From assembly GCF_014131695.1 (NCBI RefSeq), contig NZ_CP036346.1, positions 1,612,001 through 1,676,000 of the forward strand: 64,000 nt of DNA, written 5' to 3'. The notes below the pieces were generated by a model that was given only the letters and a program-made list of their open reading frames with translations, searched no databases and was not told the origin of the DNA. The DNA is from Thomasclavelia ramosa DSM 1402. Its GTDB lineage: Bacteria > Bacillota_I > Bacilli_A > Erysipelotrichales > Coprobacillaceae. The stretch's first letter is position 1, and the number at the start of each line of letters is the position of its first letter. Shown piece after piece: positions 36,536 to 44,776 of this stretch. The position numbers were made by a program, and so were the translations under genes.

Positions 36536-37586
36536 TCCTTACAACCAAATCATGTAAAAGATTCAAATCTTGTTTTTGATTTTTTGCTTTCACATAATAA
36601 CTATCATGTTCATTTTTAGAAACAATTGCAAATTTTTCAAGAAAATTCCGATAAATCTCATCATTTTCTAATCCACAACCAACAAAATGTACTTTTGTAT
36701 AAAGATCTATTTTAGTATAATCAGTTTCTAGTTTAGCTAAATCTTCTTCAAAAATTAAATAATCATCGTCAAAGCAATCATGAAGGAAACTATAATCGCT
36801 TTTAGCTATTGTTTCTTCAAAACGAATTAGCCAATAATTAAAATCAATTGACATTGTTCGGATATTTGTATCATCATGATTAATCAAAGTACCAATCCTA
36901 TCATCTTTAAAAGAACGTAACTTGATTTTAAAGCCATCTTTTTTATACCCTTCCATCAATGCTTTGTAACAAATGATCCGAGCTTTGTGCTTGGCTAAAT
37001 CAAGAGCTTGACGATAGCCAATATGCTTGATAAGTCGTGCTTCATTAATATATTTAGGATCACCAGTAAAAATGCCACAAACATCACTATAAATATATAC
37101 CTCATCCAAATTCAAACGTCGTGCTAGGTATACTGCTGTATAATCGCTATCCCCTTTTTCTAGAATACGAATATTTTTAAATTTATCTATTCCCTGAAAT
37201 CCTGGCACGATAATGACATCATATGTTTCAAAATACTTATTGATTACTTTGGTATCTAAGCCAACTAAACGATTATGCTTAACTTTAAGATTTAACTGCA
37301 TACTTGAAAGCGAGATTGCATTAATTCCTTGTGATTTCAAATTACTAGATAACACGATACTACTTATTATTTCTCCACAACTAAGCAATCGACAATGTTC
37401 ATCGTAGTTAGCATTAAGTGCTAGTGCATTTAATGTATCAGTGGCATAAGCATCTGGATAACGTCCCATAGCACTTACAATAACTAATAATTTATGATCC
37501 AAATTATTAATTATAACATTAGTAACTAGTTTGATTGAATCATTTGTTTTTAAAGCAGTTCCACCAAATTTTAAAACTCTAATCAT
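36528..37586 (-). CDS. Aspartate kinase with short regulatory region
   Basis: A 352-residue aspartokinase. The kinase core is intact: KFGGTAL at residue 6, VSAMGRYPDA near 40, LEKGDSDYTAV near 150 and YSDVCGIFTGDP near 167. The C-terminal ~125 residues correspond to two ACT domains but are shorter and more divergent than the usual ~160, suggesting altered feedback control. It phosphorylates aspartate at the head of the diaminopimelate/lysine/dipicolinate route. It overlaps dpaB and the DapA-like gene by eight bases each. The asd gene found next to dapG in B. subtilis is absent. Confidence 0.88.
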   Translation of the reverse strand: MIRVLKFGGTALKTNDSIKLVTNVIINNLDHKLLVIVSAMGRYPDAYATDTLNALALNANYDEHCRLLSCGEIISSIVLSSNLKSQGINAISLSSMQLNLKVKHNRLVGLDTKVINKYFETYDVIIVPGFQGIDKFKNIRILEKGDSDYTAVYLARRLNLDEVYIYSDVCGIFTGDPKYINEARLIKHIGYRQALDLAKHKARIICYKALMEGYKKDGFKIKLRSFKDDRIGTLINHDDTNIRTMSIDFNYWLIRFEETIAKSDYSFLHDCFDDDYLIFEEDLAKLETDYTKIDLYTKVHFVGCGLENDEIYRNFLEKFAIVSKNEHDSYYVKAKNQKQDLNLLHDLVVRSD

Positions 37587-38169
37587 CTTTTACACCCTCA
37601 AAAACGGGCTGGAGCTGATTATTATTAATTGCATTGATTACTGTTTGAATTACAAGAGTCTCATCAAATAACATGCTATTTGGTTTTTTTATGCAGTCAT
37701 CTTGATACATTGGGACAAGATAAAAATGTTTAGTATTTAAAATTTGCATGATATTTTTACCAGAATTACTTAAAGCATCGTTTGTCGCGATTGCTAAAAC
37801 AACATTATGTTCATTACGAAGTGTTGATTTACAAGCCATTGTGACAGCATTATCGTTTATCCCTATAGCTAATTTTGCTAATGTGTTGCCACTACAGGGC
37901 ATTACAATCATTAGATCCAAAGGAATTTTGGGTCCAAATATTTCACTGTCTACAACATTAGTAATTACTTTTCTTTTAGAAAGTTTTTCTAATTCATCAA
38001 TTAATTCGTCAGCTTTATTAAAACGAGTATTACAATTTAAAATTTTTTCACTTGCAAATATATATAAATCACATTCTAAAGCTGCTAATTCTTTTATTAC
38101 AGCCAGCGTCTTTTGTAGCGAACAAAAAGACCCTGTTAATCCAATTCCGATTTTCTTGTTTTTAAGCAT
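37579..38169 (-). CDS. dpaB: Dipicolinate synthase subunit B
   Basis: A 196-residue flavoprotein-fold subunit (SpoVFB). GIGLTGSFCSLQK, IVMPCSGNTLAKLA and ATNDALSNSGKN are characteristic. With DpaA it forms dipicolinic acid, the calcium chelator of the spore core, in the mother cell. ATG 38169 overlaps the dpaA stop by eight bases (ATGCTTAA), and the longer frame would lie inside dpaA. The order dpaA-dpaB-aspartokinase-dapA follows B. subtilis spoVFA-spoVFB-(asd)-dapG-dapA. Confidence 0.92.
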   Translation of the reverse strand: MLKNKKIGIGLTGSFCSLQKTLAVIKELAALECDLYIFASEKILNCNTRFNKADELIDELEKLSKRKVITNVVDSEIFGPKIPLDLMIVMPCSGNTLAKLAIGINDNAVTMACKSTLRNEHNVVLAIATNDALSNSGKNIMQILNTKHFYLVPMYQDDCIKKPNSMLFDETLVIQTVINAINNNQLQPVFEGVKDD

Positions 38170-38905
38170 ATTGATCAACTGCCCGTTTAATTGCTTTATA
38201 AAGCGCTTTTGCACTACTATCATAGGCATACTTAGTCGGAAGCTGCTTTAATAGATGATAACTTTCATCACGATCACAAGTTTTTAAACCATATGGTGTT
38301 GAAGCAACATCATAAATCTTACAATTAACATCTTTTGTTTTTAGAATATCGCTGTCAATTATTTGACTAGGAATAGTATTAATAACAAAATCATACCCAT
38401 TTAAAGTGAGCTGATCCAACCGAATATAACGATATCCTTTTTCAACAACTTCATCATGATAATGATCACTGCGATTACTAATGCTGACTTTCGCATTAAA
38501 TTTTTCAAGTTTAGCTGCTAAATCGCGTCCACAATGACCATAACCTAAGATTAACACATTAGAATTTGACAAACTAATTGAATTATCAATTATCATATAC
38601 GCAATCACTGCTTCATCACTAATATGTGTATTTTCAACAACAAAGTCTTCATCACTATACAAGTAACGATAATTAAATCCCTTTAACTTACTTAAATAAC
38701 ATAATCGCTGATTCTTTAATAATGAAAGTACTATAGCATTATTTTTAAAATCAACTTGTTCAAACCCCTGACCATCTTTACCTAAATAAATAATATCACA
38801 AGAAGATATCAGCCTACTATCTTCTTGAATTTGATAACCATCTGCAATCATTAGCTTTGCTAATTGTTTACAACGATTATCATTTCCATTTATATAAACT
38901 ATCAT
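38162..38905 (-). CDS. dpaA: Dipicolinate synthase subunit A
   Basis: A 247-residue NAD(P)-binding subunit (SpoVFA) with the Rossmann loop ILGYGHCGRDLA near residue 120 and the catalytic-domain end DVASTPYGLK. It is about 50 residues shorter than B. subtilis DpaA, mostly in the N-terminal domain. It oxidises the dihydrodipicolinate precursor together with DpaB. AGAGGTGG precedes the ATG, and a sigma-K-type promoter lies just upstream, fitting late mother-cell expression. Confidence 0.9.
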   Translation of the reverse strand: MIVYINGNDNRCKQLAKLMIADGYQIQEDSRLISSCDIIYLGKDGQGFEQVDFKNNAIVLSLLKNQRLCYLSKLKGFNYRYLYSDEDFVVENTHISDEAVIAYMIIDNSISLSNSNVLILGYGHCGRDLAAKLEKFNAKVSISNRSDHYHDEVVEKGYRYIRLDQLTLNGYDFVINTIPSQIIDSDILKTKDVNCKIYDVASTPYGLKTCDRDESYHLLKQLPTKYAYDSSAKALYKAIKRAVDQYA

Positions 38906-38920
38906 ATTCCACCTCTACTA

Positions 38921-38947
38921 TAAAATATGATAATTAATTTAGTTTGT
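38921..38947 (-). promoter_or_regulatory. Sigma-K-type promoter of the dpa operon
   Basis: On the minus strand AC (38946-38947) is followed by 16 bases and CATATTTTA (38921-38929), matching the sigma-K consensus AC-N16-CATAnnnTA. The spoVF operon of B. subtilis is sigma-K dependent, and sigK is present in this window. Confidence 0.6.
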
Positions 38948-38966
38948 TACTCGATAATCACTTTCA

Positions 38967-39287
38967 TCATGAAAGTAATTCAAAACCCATTTCTTCAGTT
39001 AATAAGGCTAATATAATTTCAATACGTTCTTGTAAATTTTCTACTGCTTCATTTAAAATCTCTTTTTCAGACATTTCTGTTGAGAAATCAATCAAGACAA
39101 AAGAACACTTAATAACATATAAATGCCCACTGTTTTGCTTACCTACAGATATATGATAATTAAGCTGCAATCGATTTTTTTCATCGTGACTATATCCAAT
39201 TTCTATCTGTGCTCGAACATCCGTGGCACTTGCTGATACGGTTTCATTAATAATGTTTGCATGAATACTTTTCATTTTGATTTTCAT
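38967..39287 (-). CDS. Unrecognised 106-residue protein
   Basis: I do not recognise it. It has strand-rich segments in the first 70 residues (alternating polar/hydrophobic, such as RLQLNYHISVG and LYVIKCSFVLIDF) and a C-terminal amphipathic helix ENLQERIEIILALLTEEMGF. No signal peptide or membrane helix is present. AGGAGG lies before ATG 39287. It stands alone between the dpa operon and a divergent membrane-protein gene. The strand-then-helix outline recalls small SecB-like proteins, but that is a shape impression only. Confidence 0.7.
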   Translation of the reverse strand: MKIKMKSIHANIINETVSASATDVRAQIEIGYSHDEKNRLQLNYHISVGKQNSGHLYVIKCSFVLIDFSTEMSEKEILNEAVENLQERIEIILALLTEEMGFELLS

Positions 39288-39343
39288 TTTAAAATCCTCC
39301 TATAATATTATTTACTATTCAATGTTCATTTTTTCTTTTATTA

Positions 39344-39372
39344 TTTACAATTTTTTAGAATTTTATTAAAAT
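39344..39372 (+). promoter_or_regulatory. Promoter of the 174-residue membrane protein
   Basis: TTTACA and TAAAAT separated by 17 bases, 21 bases before the start codon. Confidence 0.55.
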
Positions 39373-39393
39373 AACATTATTGGGGGTTGAAAA

Positions 39394-39918
39394 ATGTATC
39401 TATTTATGTTTATAATCACCTTTTTAATGTCGTTAAAAACCTCTTGGGCATATAATAATTTTACTTACTTATCTTATCAACCTCATTTAAGAATATATTA
39501 TTTAATTTGGGTTACATTAATTTCATGTTTCTTATTATTTAAGGTAATTAAACTTTTTAAACATATTACGTATCTAACGATTGCAAATAAGTTCTTAATC
39601 GGGAGTTGTTTTATTTCCATGCTGACAGGTTCCTATTTACCTTATCATCCTGATAATGAAAATATTGTTTCGGTTCTCCATGTCCTCATTTCATCATCAG
39701 GAACCATCTCCCTATTATTTATTATCCAATTACTAATTAATCGTATCATGTTAGATGATTATCAGTTTTATAAAAAAATGTCTACTCTATTTAGGAGTTT
39801 AGTCTTATTAATTGGAATGTTTATCATTATGTTTGGCGTAATCAATAGTATTGTTGAACTTTTCTTTACTTTTACTGTGTTGTTTTCACTTGCTCAAATT
39901 GAAAAGCACTATTTTTAA
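39394..39918 (+). CDS. Unrecognised multi-pass membrane protein
   Basis: A 174-residue protein with about five hydrophobic membrane segments (near residues 1-15, 32-50, 64-80, 88-113 and 130-165) and short loops. No family motif is recognised. GGGGG precedes the ATG at suitable spacing and it has its own promoter and terminator. It converges on rubrerythrin. Function cannot be inferred from context. Confidence 0.75.
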   Translation: MYLFMFIITFLMSLKTSWAYNNFTYLSYQPHLRIYYLIWVTLISCFLLFKVIKLFKHITYLTIANKFLIGSCFISMLTGSYLPYHPDNENIVSVLHVLISSSGTISLLFIIQLLINRIMLDDYQFYKKMSTLFRSLVLLIGMFIIMFGVINSIVELFFTFTVLFSLAQIEKHYF

Positions 39919-39935
39919 ATAAATTAAGCATAATA

Positions 39936-39984
39936 AAAAGTAGGTATACTTAAAGAAATTTTATCTTTTTATATACCTACTTTT
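39936..39984. terminator. Bidirectional terminator
   Basis: AAAAGTAGGTATA pairs with TATACCTACTTTT across a 23-base loop, between the convergent membrane-protein and rubrerythrin genes. Confidence 0.6.
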
Positions 39985-40013
39985 ATTGCTTTAATTTAAA
40001 AAATTATTCTTAA

Positions 40014-40556
40014 TTATCCGAAATAGCGTTTTAATAATCCAGCAAACGCTTTTCCATGACGTGCTTCATCACGTGCCATTTCATGCACTGTATCATGAAT
40101 TGCATCTAAGTTTAATGCTTTAGCTTTCTTAGCTAATTCTGTTTTACCCATAGTTGCTCCATTTTCAGCTTCAACACGCATCTCTAGGTTCTTTTTTGTT
40201 GAATCAGTTACTACTTCTCCTAATAATTCTGCAAATTTTGCTGCATGTTCAGCTTCTTCATAAGCTGCTTTTTCCCAATATAATCCAATTTCTGGATATC
40301 CTTCACGATGTGCAACTCTTGCCATTGCTAAATACATTCCTACTTCTGAGCATTCTCCTTCAAAGTTTGCTCTTAATTCTTTTTTGATCTCTTCATCTAC
40401 GTCTTTAGCAACACCTACAACGTGTTCTGCTGCCCAAGTCATTTCACCTGTTTGTTCAACGAACTTGTCAGCCCCAACTTTACATACTGGACATTGTTCT
40501 GGAGCTGCATCTCCTTCATAAACATATCCACATACAGAACATACAAATTTAGCCAT
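40014..40556 (-). CDS. Rubrerythrin, rubredoxin domain first
   Basis: A 180-residue reverse-type rubrerythrin. An N-terminal rubredoxin-like iron site ([10 protein letters not shown] ... CPVCKVG, residues 5-25) precedes the four-helix di-iron domain with [10 protein letters not shown] and [10 protein letters not shown] and a final DEARHGKAF. It reduces hydrogen peroxide in anaerobes. ATG 40556 has AAGGAGG upstream. A promoter with TATAAT at 40585-40590 and TTTAAA at 40608-40613 lies just upstream on the minus strand. No PerR box is clear. Confidence 0.95.
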   Translation of the reverse strand: MAKFVCSVCGYVYEGDAAPEQCPVCKVGADKFVEQTGEMTWAAEHVVGVAKDVDEEIKKELRANFEGECSEVGMYLAMARVAHREGYPEIGLYWEKAAYEEAEHAAKFAELLGEVVTDSTKKNLEMRVEAENGATMGKTELAKKAKALNLDAIHDTVHEMARDEARHGKAFAGLLKRYFG

Positions 40557-40584
40557 ATCATTTTCCTCCTTATTTAACAGTAAT

Positions 40585-40613
40585 ATTATAATCCTATTCA
40601 TTTACCATTTAAA
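40585..40613 (-). promoter_or_regulatory. Rubrerythrin promoter
   Basis: On the minus strand TTTAAA-N17-TATAAT, 29 bases before the start codon. Confidence 0.6.
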
Positions 40614-40622
40614 GTAATTTGA

Positions 40623-41174
40623 TTAAATATTTTTTTCTAAATAAGTATACTGCATTCCCTCTTTTATCACACTACTATCACACCCAAGTGCTTCTAGCAA
40701 TGTGTACCCAAAAGCTAGAGCTGCTGCTGGTCCTTTTCCGGTAATAATATTCTCATCTCTTTGGACAAGTGTTTCTTGATAATTAGAACCAATTAACTGT
40801 TCTTCAAAACCTGGATAACAAGTTACGGTTTTTCCTTTAATAACATCTGCTTCCTGTAAAACAATCGGTCCCGCACAGATTGCTCCAATTATTTTACCAT
40901 CATGATTAAATTGTTTAACAAGATCAATAACCCGTGAATCATCTCTTAAATTACTTGCCCCAGGCATTCCTCCAGGAATAACAACTGCATCATAGTTATC
41001 TAACCCATCATAGATTTGGTCCATTTTAATTTTAATTTGATGAGAGCTAGTGACTTCTAATTTATCCATTCCTACCATTGTGCATTCTACATTTGCTCGA
41101 CGCATAATATCTACAACACTTAAAGCTTCAACTTCTTCAAATCCATCATGAAATAATACTGCGACTTTTTTCAT
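40623..41174 (-). CDS. DJ-1/PfpI family protein
   Basis: A 183-residue glutamine-amidotransferase-like protein of the DJ-1/YajL/ThiJ branch. The nucleophile cysteine is in AICAGPIVL near residue 100, the conserved glutamate in FHDGFEEVEALS near 16, and VIPGGMPGA near 67. Such proteins are linked to repair of carbonyl damage or to chaperone-like activity. It precedes the rubrerythrin gene, and a stress-protection role fits that neighbour. It starts at ATG 41174 with a modest ribosome site. Confidence 0.92.
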   Translation of the reverse strand: MKKVAVLFHDGFEEVEALSVVDIMRRANVECTMVGMDKLEVTSSHQIKIKMDQIYDGLDNYDAVVIPGGMPGASNLRDDSRVIDLVKQFNHDGKIIGAICAGPIVLQEADVIKGKTVTCYPGFEEQLIGSNYQETLVQRDENIITGKGPAAALAFGYTLLEALGCDSSVIKEGMQYTYLEKNI

Positions 41175-41514
41175 TCAACTCACTCCATTTCTTTTTTTAT
41201 TATTTTAGCACCAATCAGACAAAAGGTACAATTTAAATGATTGAATTATTATTCATTAAGTAATATAATGGCTTTATCATTTAGTGATGATCGCTCATCA
41301 TTAATCATTTATAAATCATGATTGACACCGTATCTAGGAAGAACGGTAGTGGAGGCAAAATGAAATATAGAAAAGTTAATTATTATATATTCTAGTATTT
41401 AATCCAAGCTCATTCCCAATGAATAAAAGATGGTGATGAAGCATGATTGATACTAGAATTGTTTTTAAATTATTAATCAAATTTGAGATAGTTCAAAGAT
41501 AGAAAGGAAGTAAT
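41175..41514 (+). promoter_or_regulatory. coaBC promoter and ~240-base structured leader
   Basis: TTGAAT (41241-41246), 17 bases and TATAAT (41264-41269) form a strong promoter, putting about 240 untranslated bases before coaBC. The leader has a stem ACCGT/ACGGT (41327-41347), a short leader reading frame, and a ten-base stem ATTCTAGTAT (41389-41398) with ATACTAGAAT (41450-41459) followed by TTGTTTTT. I match no known riboswitch class. Confidence 0.55.
41360..41395 (+). CDS. Candidate 11-codon leader peptide
   Basis: ATG 41360 is preceded by GGAGG at ideal spacing and opens MKYRKVNYYIF, ending at TAG 41393-41395. Three of eleven residues are tyrosine and one is phenylalanine. The stop lies inside one half of the terminator-like stem, so ribosome position would decide whether that stem forms. 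It is too short to judge by coding statistics. Confidence 0.4.
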   Translation: MKYRKVNYYIF

Positions 41515-42702
41515 ATGAAAACAATTATTGTAGGTATTAGTGGCAGTGTTGCTGCTTATAAGACTTGTGATTTAGTTCGAGCCTTAAAAAAATTAAATTA
41601 TGATATTGAAGTAATTATGACTGAAAATGCAACAAAATTTATCAGTCCCCTAACTCTTGGTGCTTTAATCAACAAACCTGTTCTGGTCGATGACTTTGAC
41701 GATCAAGGTTATCAAATTAAACATATCAGCTATGCAAAGAAGGCAGACTGTTTTATCATTGTCCCTGCAACAGCTAATATTATTGGTAAAATTGCTAATG
41801 GTGTTTGCGATGATATTGTTACTTCAACCTTTTTAGCTGCTACTTGTCCTAAGCTGATTGCACCAGCAATGAATGTTAATATGTATGACAATTTAGCAAC
41901 GCAACGTAATATTGAAAGATGCAAAACTTATGGCATTAAATTTGTTGAGCCTGGCTACGGGTTACTTGCTTGCGGAGATGTTGGCCGTGGAAAATTAGCT
42001 GATACTGATGATATTATTAACATGGTTGAATATTGTTTAAGTCCTAAGCCATTAAAACATAAACGTGTTTTAGTAACTGCCGGTCCAACTCAAGAAGCGA
42101 TTGATCCAGTTCGTTACATCACTAATCATTCAAGCGGAAAAATGGGTTATGCATTGGCAAAACGCGCCTATCAATTAGGTGCTAAAGTAACTCTGATTAG
42201 TGGTCCGACAGATTTAAGGGTTCCGTATGGAGTTGAAGTAATCAATATTAAATCTGCCCGTGCTATGTTTGAAGCCGTCAAAGAAAGTTATGAAAAACAA
42301 GATTATATCATTAAAGCCGCTGCTGTAGGTGATTATCGGGTCAAAGAAATTGCTACTAATAAAATAAAAAAGCATGAAGATTCATTAATTTTGGAGATGG
42401 TTAAAAATGATGATATTCTTACTTATTTAGGCGCTCATAAAACAACTCAAACAATTTGCGGTTTTGCAATGGAAACACAAAATCTAATTGAAAATGCTAA
42501 GGATAAATTCAAACGTAAAAATTGTGATTTATTAGTTGCTAATAATTTAAATGAAAATGGTGCTGGTTTCAAAAAAGATACTAATAAAGTCACTTTTATT
42601 AGTAAAAATGACGTACAATCAATTGAACTTATGTCTAAAGATGAATTAAGTGATTTAATCTTAAAAAAATTAATAAAAATCAAGGAGAGTCATTCATGTT
42701 AA
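41515..42702 (+). CDS. coaBC: Phosphopantothenoylcysteine decarboxylase/synthase CoaBC
   Basis: A 395-residue bifunctional enzyme of coenzyme A synthesis. The N-terminal flavoprotein CoaC has GSVAAYKTCDL, the catalytic histidine in KHISYAKKAD near residue 64, PAMNVNMY and LLACGDVGRGKLAD; the C-terminal CoaB starts at KRVLVTAGPTQEAIDPVRYI near 183. It joins cysteine to phosphopantothenate with CTP and then decarboxylates it. AAAGGAAG precedes ATG. It overlaps coaX by seven bases. Confidence 0.96.
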   Translation: MKTIIVGISGSVAAYKTCDLVRALKKLNYDIEVIMTENATKFISPLTLGALINKPVLVDDFDDQGYQIKHISYAKKADCFIIVPATANIIGKIANGVCDDIVTSTFLAATCPKLIAPAMNVNMYDNLATQRNIERCKTYGIKFVEPGYGLLACGDVGRGKLADTDDIINMVEYCLSPKPLKHKRVLVTAGPTQEAIDPVRYITNHSSGKMGYALAKRAYQLGAKVTLISGPTDLRVPYGVEVINIKSARAMFEAVKESYEKQDYIIKAAAVGDYRVKEIATNKIKKHEDSLILEMVKNDDILTYLGAHKTTQTICGFAMETQNLIENAKDKFKRKNCDLLVANNLNENGAGFKKDTNKVTFISKNDVQSIELMSKDELSDLILKKLIKIKESHSC

Positions 42703-43472
42703 TTGTAATTGATATTGGAAATACAAATATTACGATGGGATTAGTTGATAAAGATGAAATTATTGACAATTATCGTCTAACAACAAAATTAGAACGGACT
42801 TCTGATGAATATGGATTTATGCTGCTAAGTTTCTTGCAGGCATCTAGCATATTAGTTGATGAAATTGAAGACATTATTATTGCCTCAGTTGTACCTAAAA
42901 TTATGTATTCATTTACTAATTCGATTAAAAAATATTTTAATAAAGAGCCGATTATTGTTGGTCCTGGCATTAAAACAGGAATCCGAATTAAAATCGATAA
43001 TCCTAAAGAATTAGGAGCCGATCGCCTGGTTGATGCTGCTGGAGCATATTACATTCACGGTGGCCCTTGCCTTGTAATCGATTTTGGAACTGCGACTACT
43101 TTTGATGTAATAAGTAAAGATGGTGATTTTTTAGGCGGTGCAACAGCTCCCGGGATTGGCATTAGTATTAATGCGCTATCTAGTCAGGCAGCAAAATTAC
43201 CAGAAATTGAAATCAAAAAACCTAAAAGTGTAATCGCCAAAAATACTGTATCTAGTATGCAAGCTGGAATAATCTATGGATATATTGGATTAACTGAAAA
43301 TATTATTCGTGAAATTAAAGCCGAGTATAATGAGAAACTTAAAGTTATTTCTACTGGTGGACTAGGTCGGATTATTTTTAATGAAACCGATTTAATTGAT
43401 ATATACGACCCTGATTTAACCTTTAAAGGTTTGAAAATCATTTATGATAAATATCGAAAAAATAACAAATAG
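42696..43472 (+). CDS. coaX: Type III pantothenate kinase
   Basis: A 258-residue CoaX, which phosphorylates pantothenate in the first step of CoA synthesis and is not inhibited by CoA. The ASKHA-fold motifs are present: VIDIGNTNITMGL at residue 2, GADRLVDAAGAY near 105 and IDFGTATTFDVI near 122. AAGGAGAG lies in the end of coaBC. The pair forms a compact CoA operon controlled by the long leader. Confidence 0.96.
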   Translation: MLIVIDIGNTNITMGLVDKDEIIDNYRLTTKLERTSDEYGFMLLSFLQASSILVDEIEDIIIASVVPKIMYSFTNSIKKYFNKEPIIVGPGIKTGIRIKIDNPKELGADRLVDAAGAYYIHGGPCLVIDFGTATTFDVISKDGDFLGGATAPGIGISINALSSQAAKLPEIEIKKPKSVIAKNTVSSMQAGIIYGYIGLTENIIREIKAEYNEKLKVISTGGLGRIIFNETDLIDIYDPDLTFKGLKIIYDKYRKNNK

Positions 43473-43497
43473 GAAGTAATAATACTTCCTATTTGTT
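43464..43497. terminator. Terminator between coaX and DUF421 gene
   Basis: AACAAATAGGAAGTA pairs with its complement; the minus strand is followed by ATTTTTT, the plus strand by a weaker tail. It likely serves both convergent genes. Confidence 0.7.
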
Positions 43498-43518
43498 GTC
43501 TAAATTTCAACTCACGCA

Positions 43519-44214
43519 TTAATTAAATTTTTTTTCAATTTCATTAATAGTGTATACAACTAGATTACTATTATCCTCTTGATACATTAAAATAATATCT
43601 GATAACGGTACTCCTAAAACATTTAGTTCCCGCTCAAGCCAATCAACATCATGATTAATTGATTTTAAATTTTCATGAAAAATCGTTCCTTCTTTAACTA
43701 ATAAAGTCGGCGGATTAACTTTATTAATTTTAATATTTAAATCATTGACCACAGTAGGACGATATTTTTCTTTTGGAAAAAAACTTAAGCTTCCATTTGT
43801 TTCTAATACAACCATCTGTAATTCATTTAAATCAAAGTAGCCCCCTATTCGACATTGCATTAAAAATTCATCAACATCAAGTTTAGCCTTTTCCAATTCT
43901 TCATTATATATTTGATCATTTTCAAATAAAACCACCGGATGCCCGTCAATAATATTTCTCATCGTTAAAGAAGTACTTGCTAGTTTGGAAAGGATAATTA
44001 TTACAATTGTATATACGATCATAGCAATAAGCGGCTTTAACATATTATCAAACCCACCCATGACTAGCTCACTGGCAATACTCCCAATTGTAATTCCATT
44101 TATATAATCATACATATTTAATTGGCTAACTTGTCGATATCCCATCATTTTTGTTATTCCAAATAGAACTGCTAATGATATAACAGGGACAACTATATAT
44201 TCTAATATCTGCAT
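43519..44214 (-). CDS. DUF421 (YetF-like) membrane protein
   Basis: A 231-residue protein with three N-terminal membrane helices (residues 5-25, 37-52 and 58-80) and a cytosolic C-terminal pair of DUF421 domains. MMGYRQVSQLNMYDYINGITIGSIASELVM is the family signature. Relatives in B. subtilis are expressed in the forespore or mother cell and aid spore germination, but others are vegetative. It is monocistronic and its role here is unknown. Confidence 0.9.
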   Translation of the reverse strand: MQILEYIVVPVISLAVLFGITKMMGYRQVSQLNMYDYINGITIGSIASELVMGGFDNMLKPLIAMIVYTIVIIILSKLASTSLTMRNIIDGHPVVLFENDQIYNEELEKAKLDVDEFLMQCRIGGYFDLNELQMVVLETNGSLSFFPKEKYRPTVVNDLNIKINKVNPPTLLVKEGTIFHENLKSINHDVDWLERELNVLGVPLSDIILMYQEDNSNLVVYTINEIEKKFN

Positions 44215-44253
44215 ATTCTCACCAATTAAAGTATGTCCTTAATATGCAAAAAT

Positions 44254-44281
44254 AAACGAAAAAGATTAATCTTTTTCGTTT
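44254..44281 (-). terminator. Terminator after flavin reductase-like gene
   Basis: AAACGAAAAAGAT with a perfect complement and a T-rich minus-strand tail (ATTTTT). It overlaps the stop codon at 44266. Confidence 0.8.
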
Positions 44282-44775
44282 ACATAAATACTTTCTATTT
44301 CACCAATATAAATATAATGATAATCATGATCTGGATAATTTTTCACATCTAGAGAAACATCAATGAACCCTGTTGGTTCAATTTTACCCCGATATAATTT
44401 TTTACAAACCATTCCCATTGTGCCTTGTTTGAATAAAGGCTGTTCATTAATCATCTCAACATTAAAACCAACTTCTCTTATTTTATCACTGTCACGTCCA
44501 GATTTTGAACCTAGAACCCCTAATTCTTTTTTATAGCCATCAAAAAAAGTTAACGTGAAATAATCTGCACTATCTACAAATTCCTTAGTATATCGCTGTG
44601 GTCTAATATACACAGTCACAACATTTTTATTCCAGATCACTCCAACGCTACCCCAAGAGGCAGTCATTGTATTTATTTTTCCATCTTTGACAGCACTAAT
44701 TAAAAGCCAATCTTTTCCGATTGTTTTAAACGGATTTAAACTTAATTCATTGACATCTATTTTTTTATAACTCAT
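44266..44775 (-). CDS. Flavin reductase-like FMN-binding protein
   Basis: A 169-residue split-barrel flavoprotein. NTMTASWGSVGVIWNK near residue 32 and VYIRPQRYTKEFVD near 57 are the FMN-binding signature of the flavin-reductase/DIM6 family. ATG 44775 follows the malQ stop by one base with GAGG inside malQ; the longer frame would need GTG. It probably moves electrons between NAD(P)H and flavins; the partner is unknown. Last gene of a unit with malQ and the LUD gene. Confidence 0.88.
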   Translation of the reverse strand: MSYKKIDVNELSLNPFKTIGKDWLLISAVKDGKINTMTASWGSVGVIWNKNVVTVYIRPQRYTKEFVDSADYFTLTFFDGYKKELGVLGSKSGRDSDKIREVGFNVEMINEQPLFKQGTMGMVCKKLYRGKIEPTGFIDVSLDVKNYPDHDYHYIYIGEIESIYVNEKD

Positions 44776-44776
44776 T

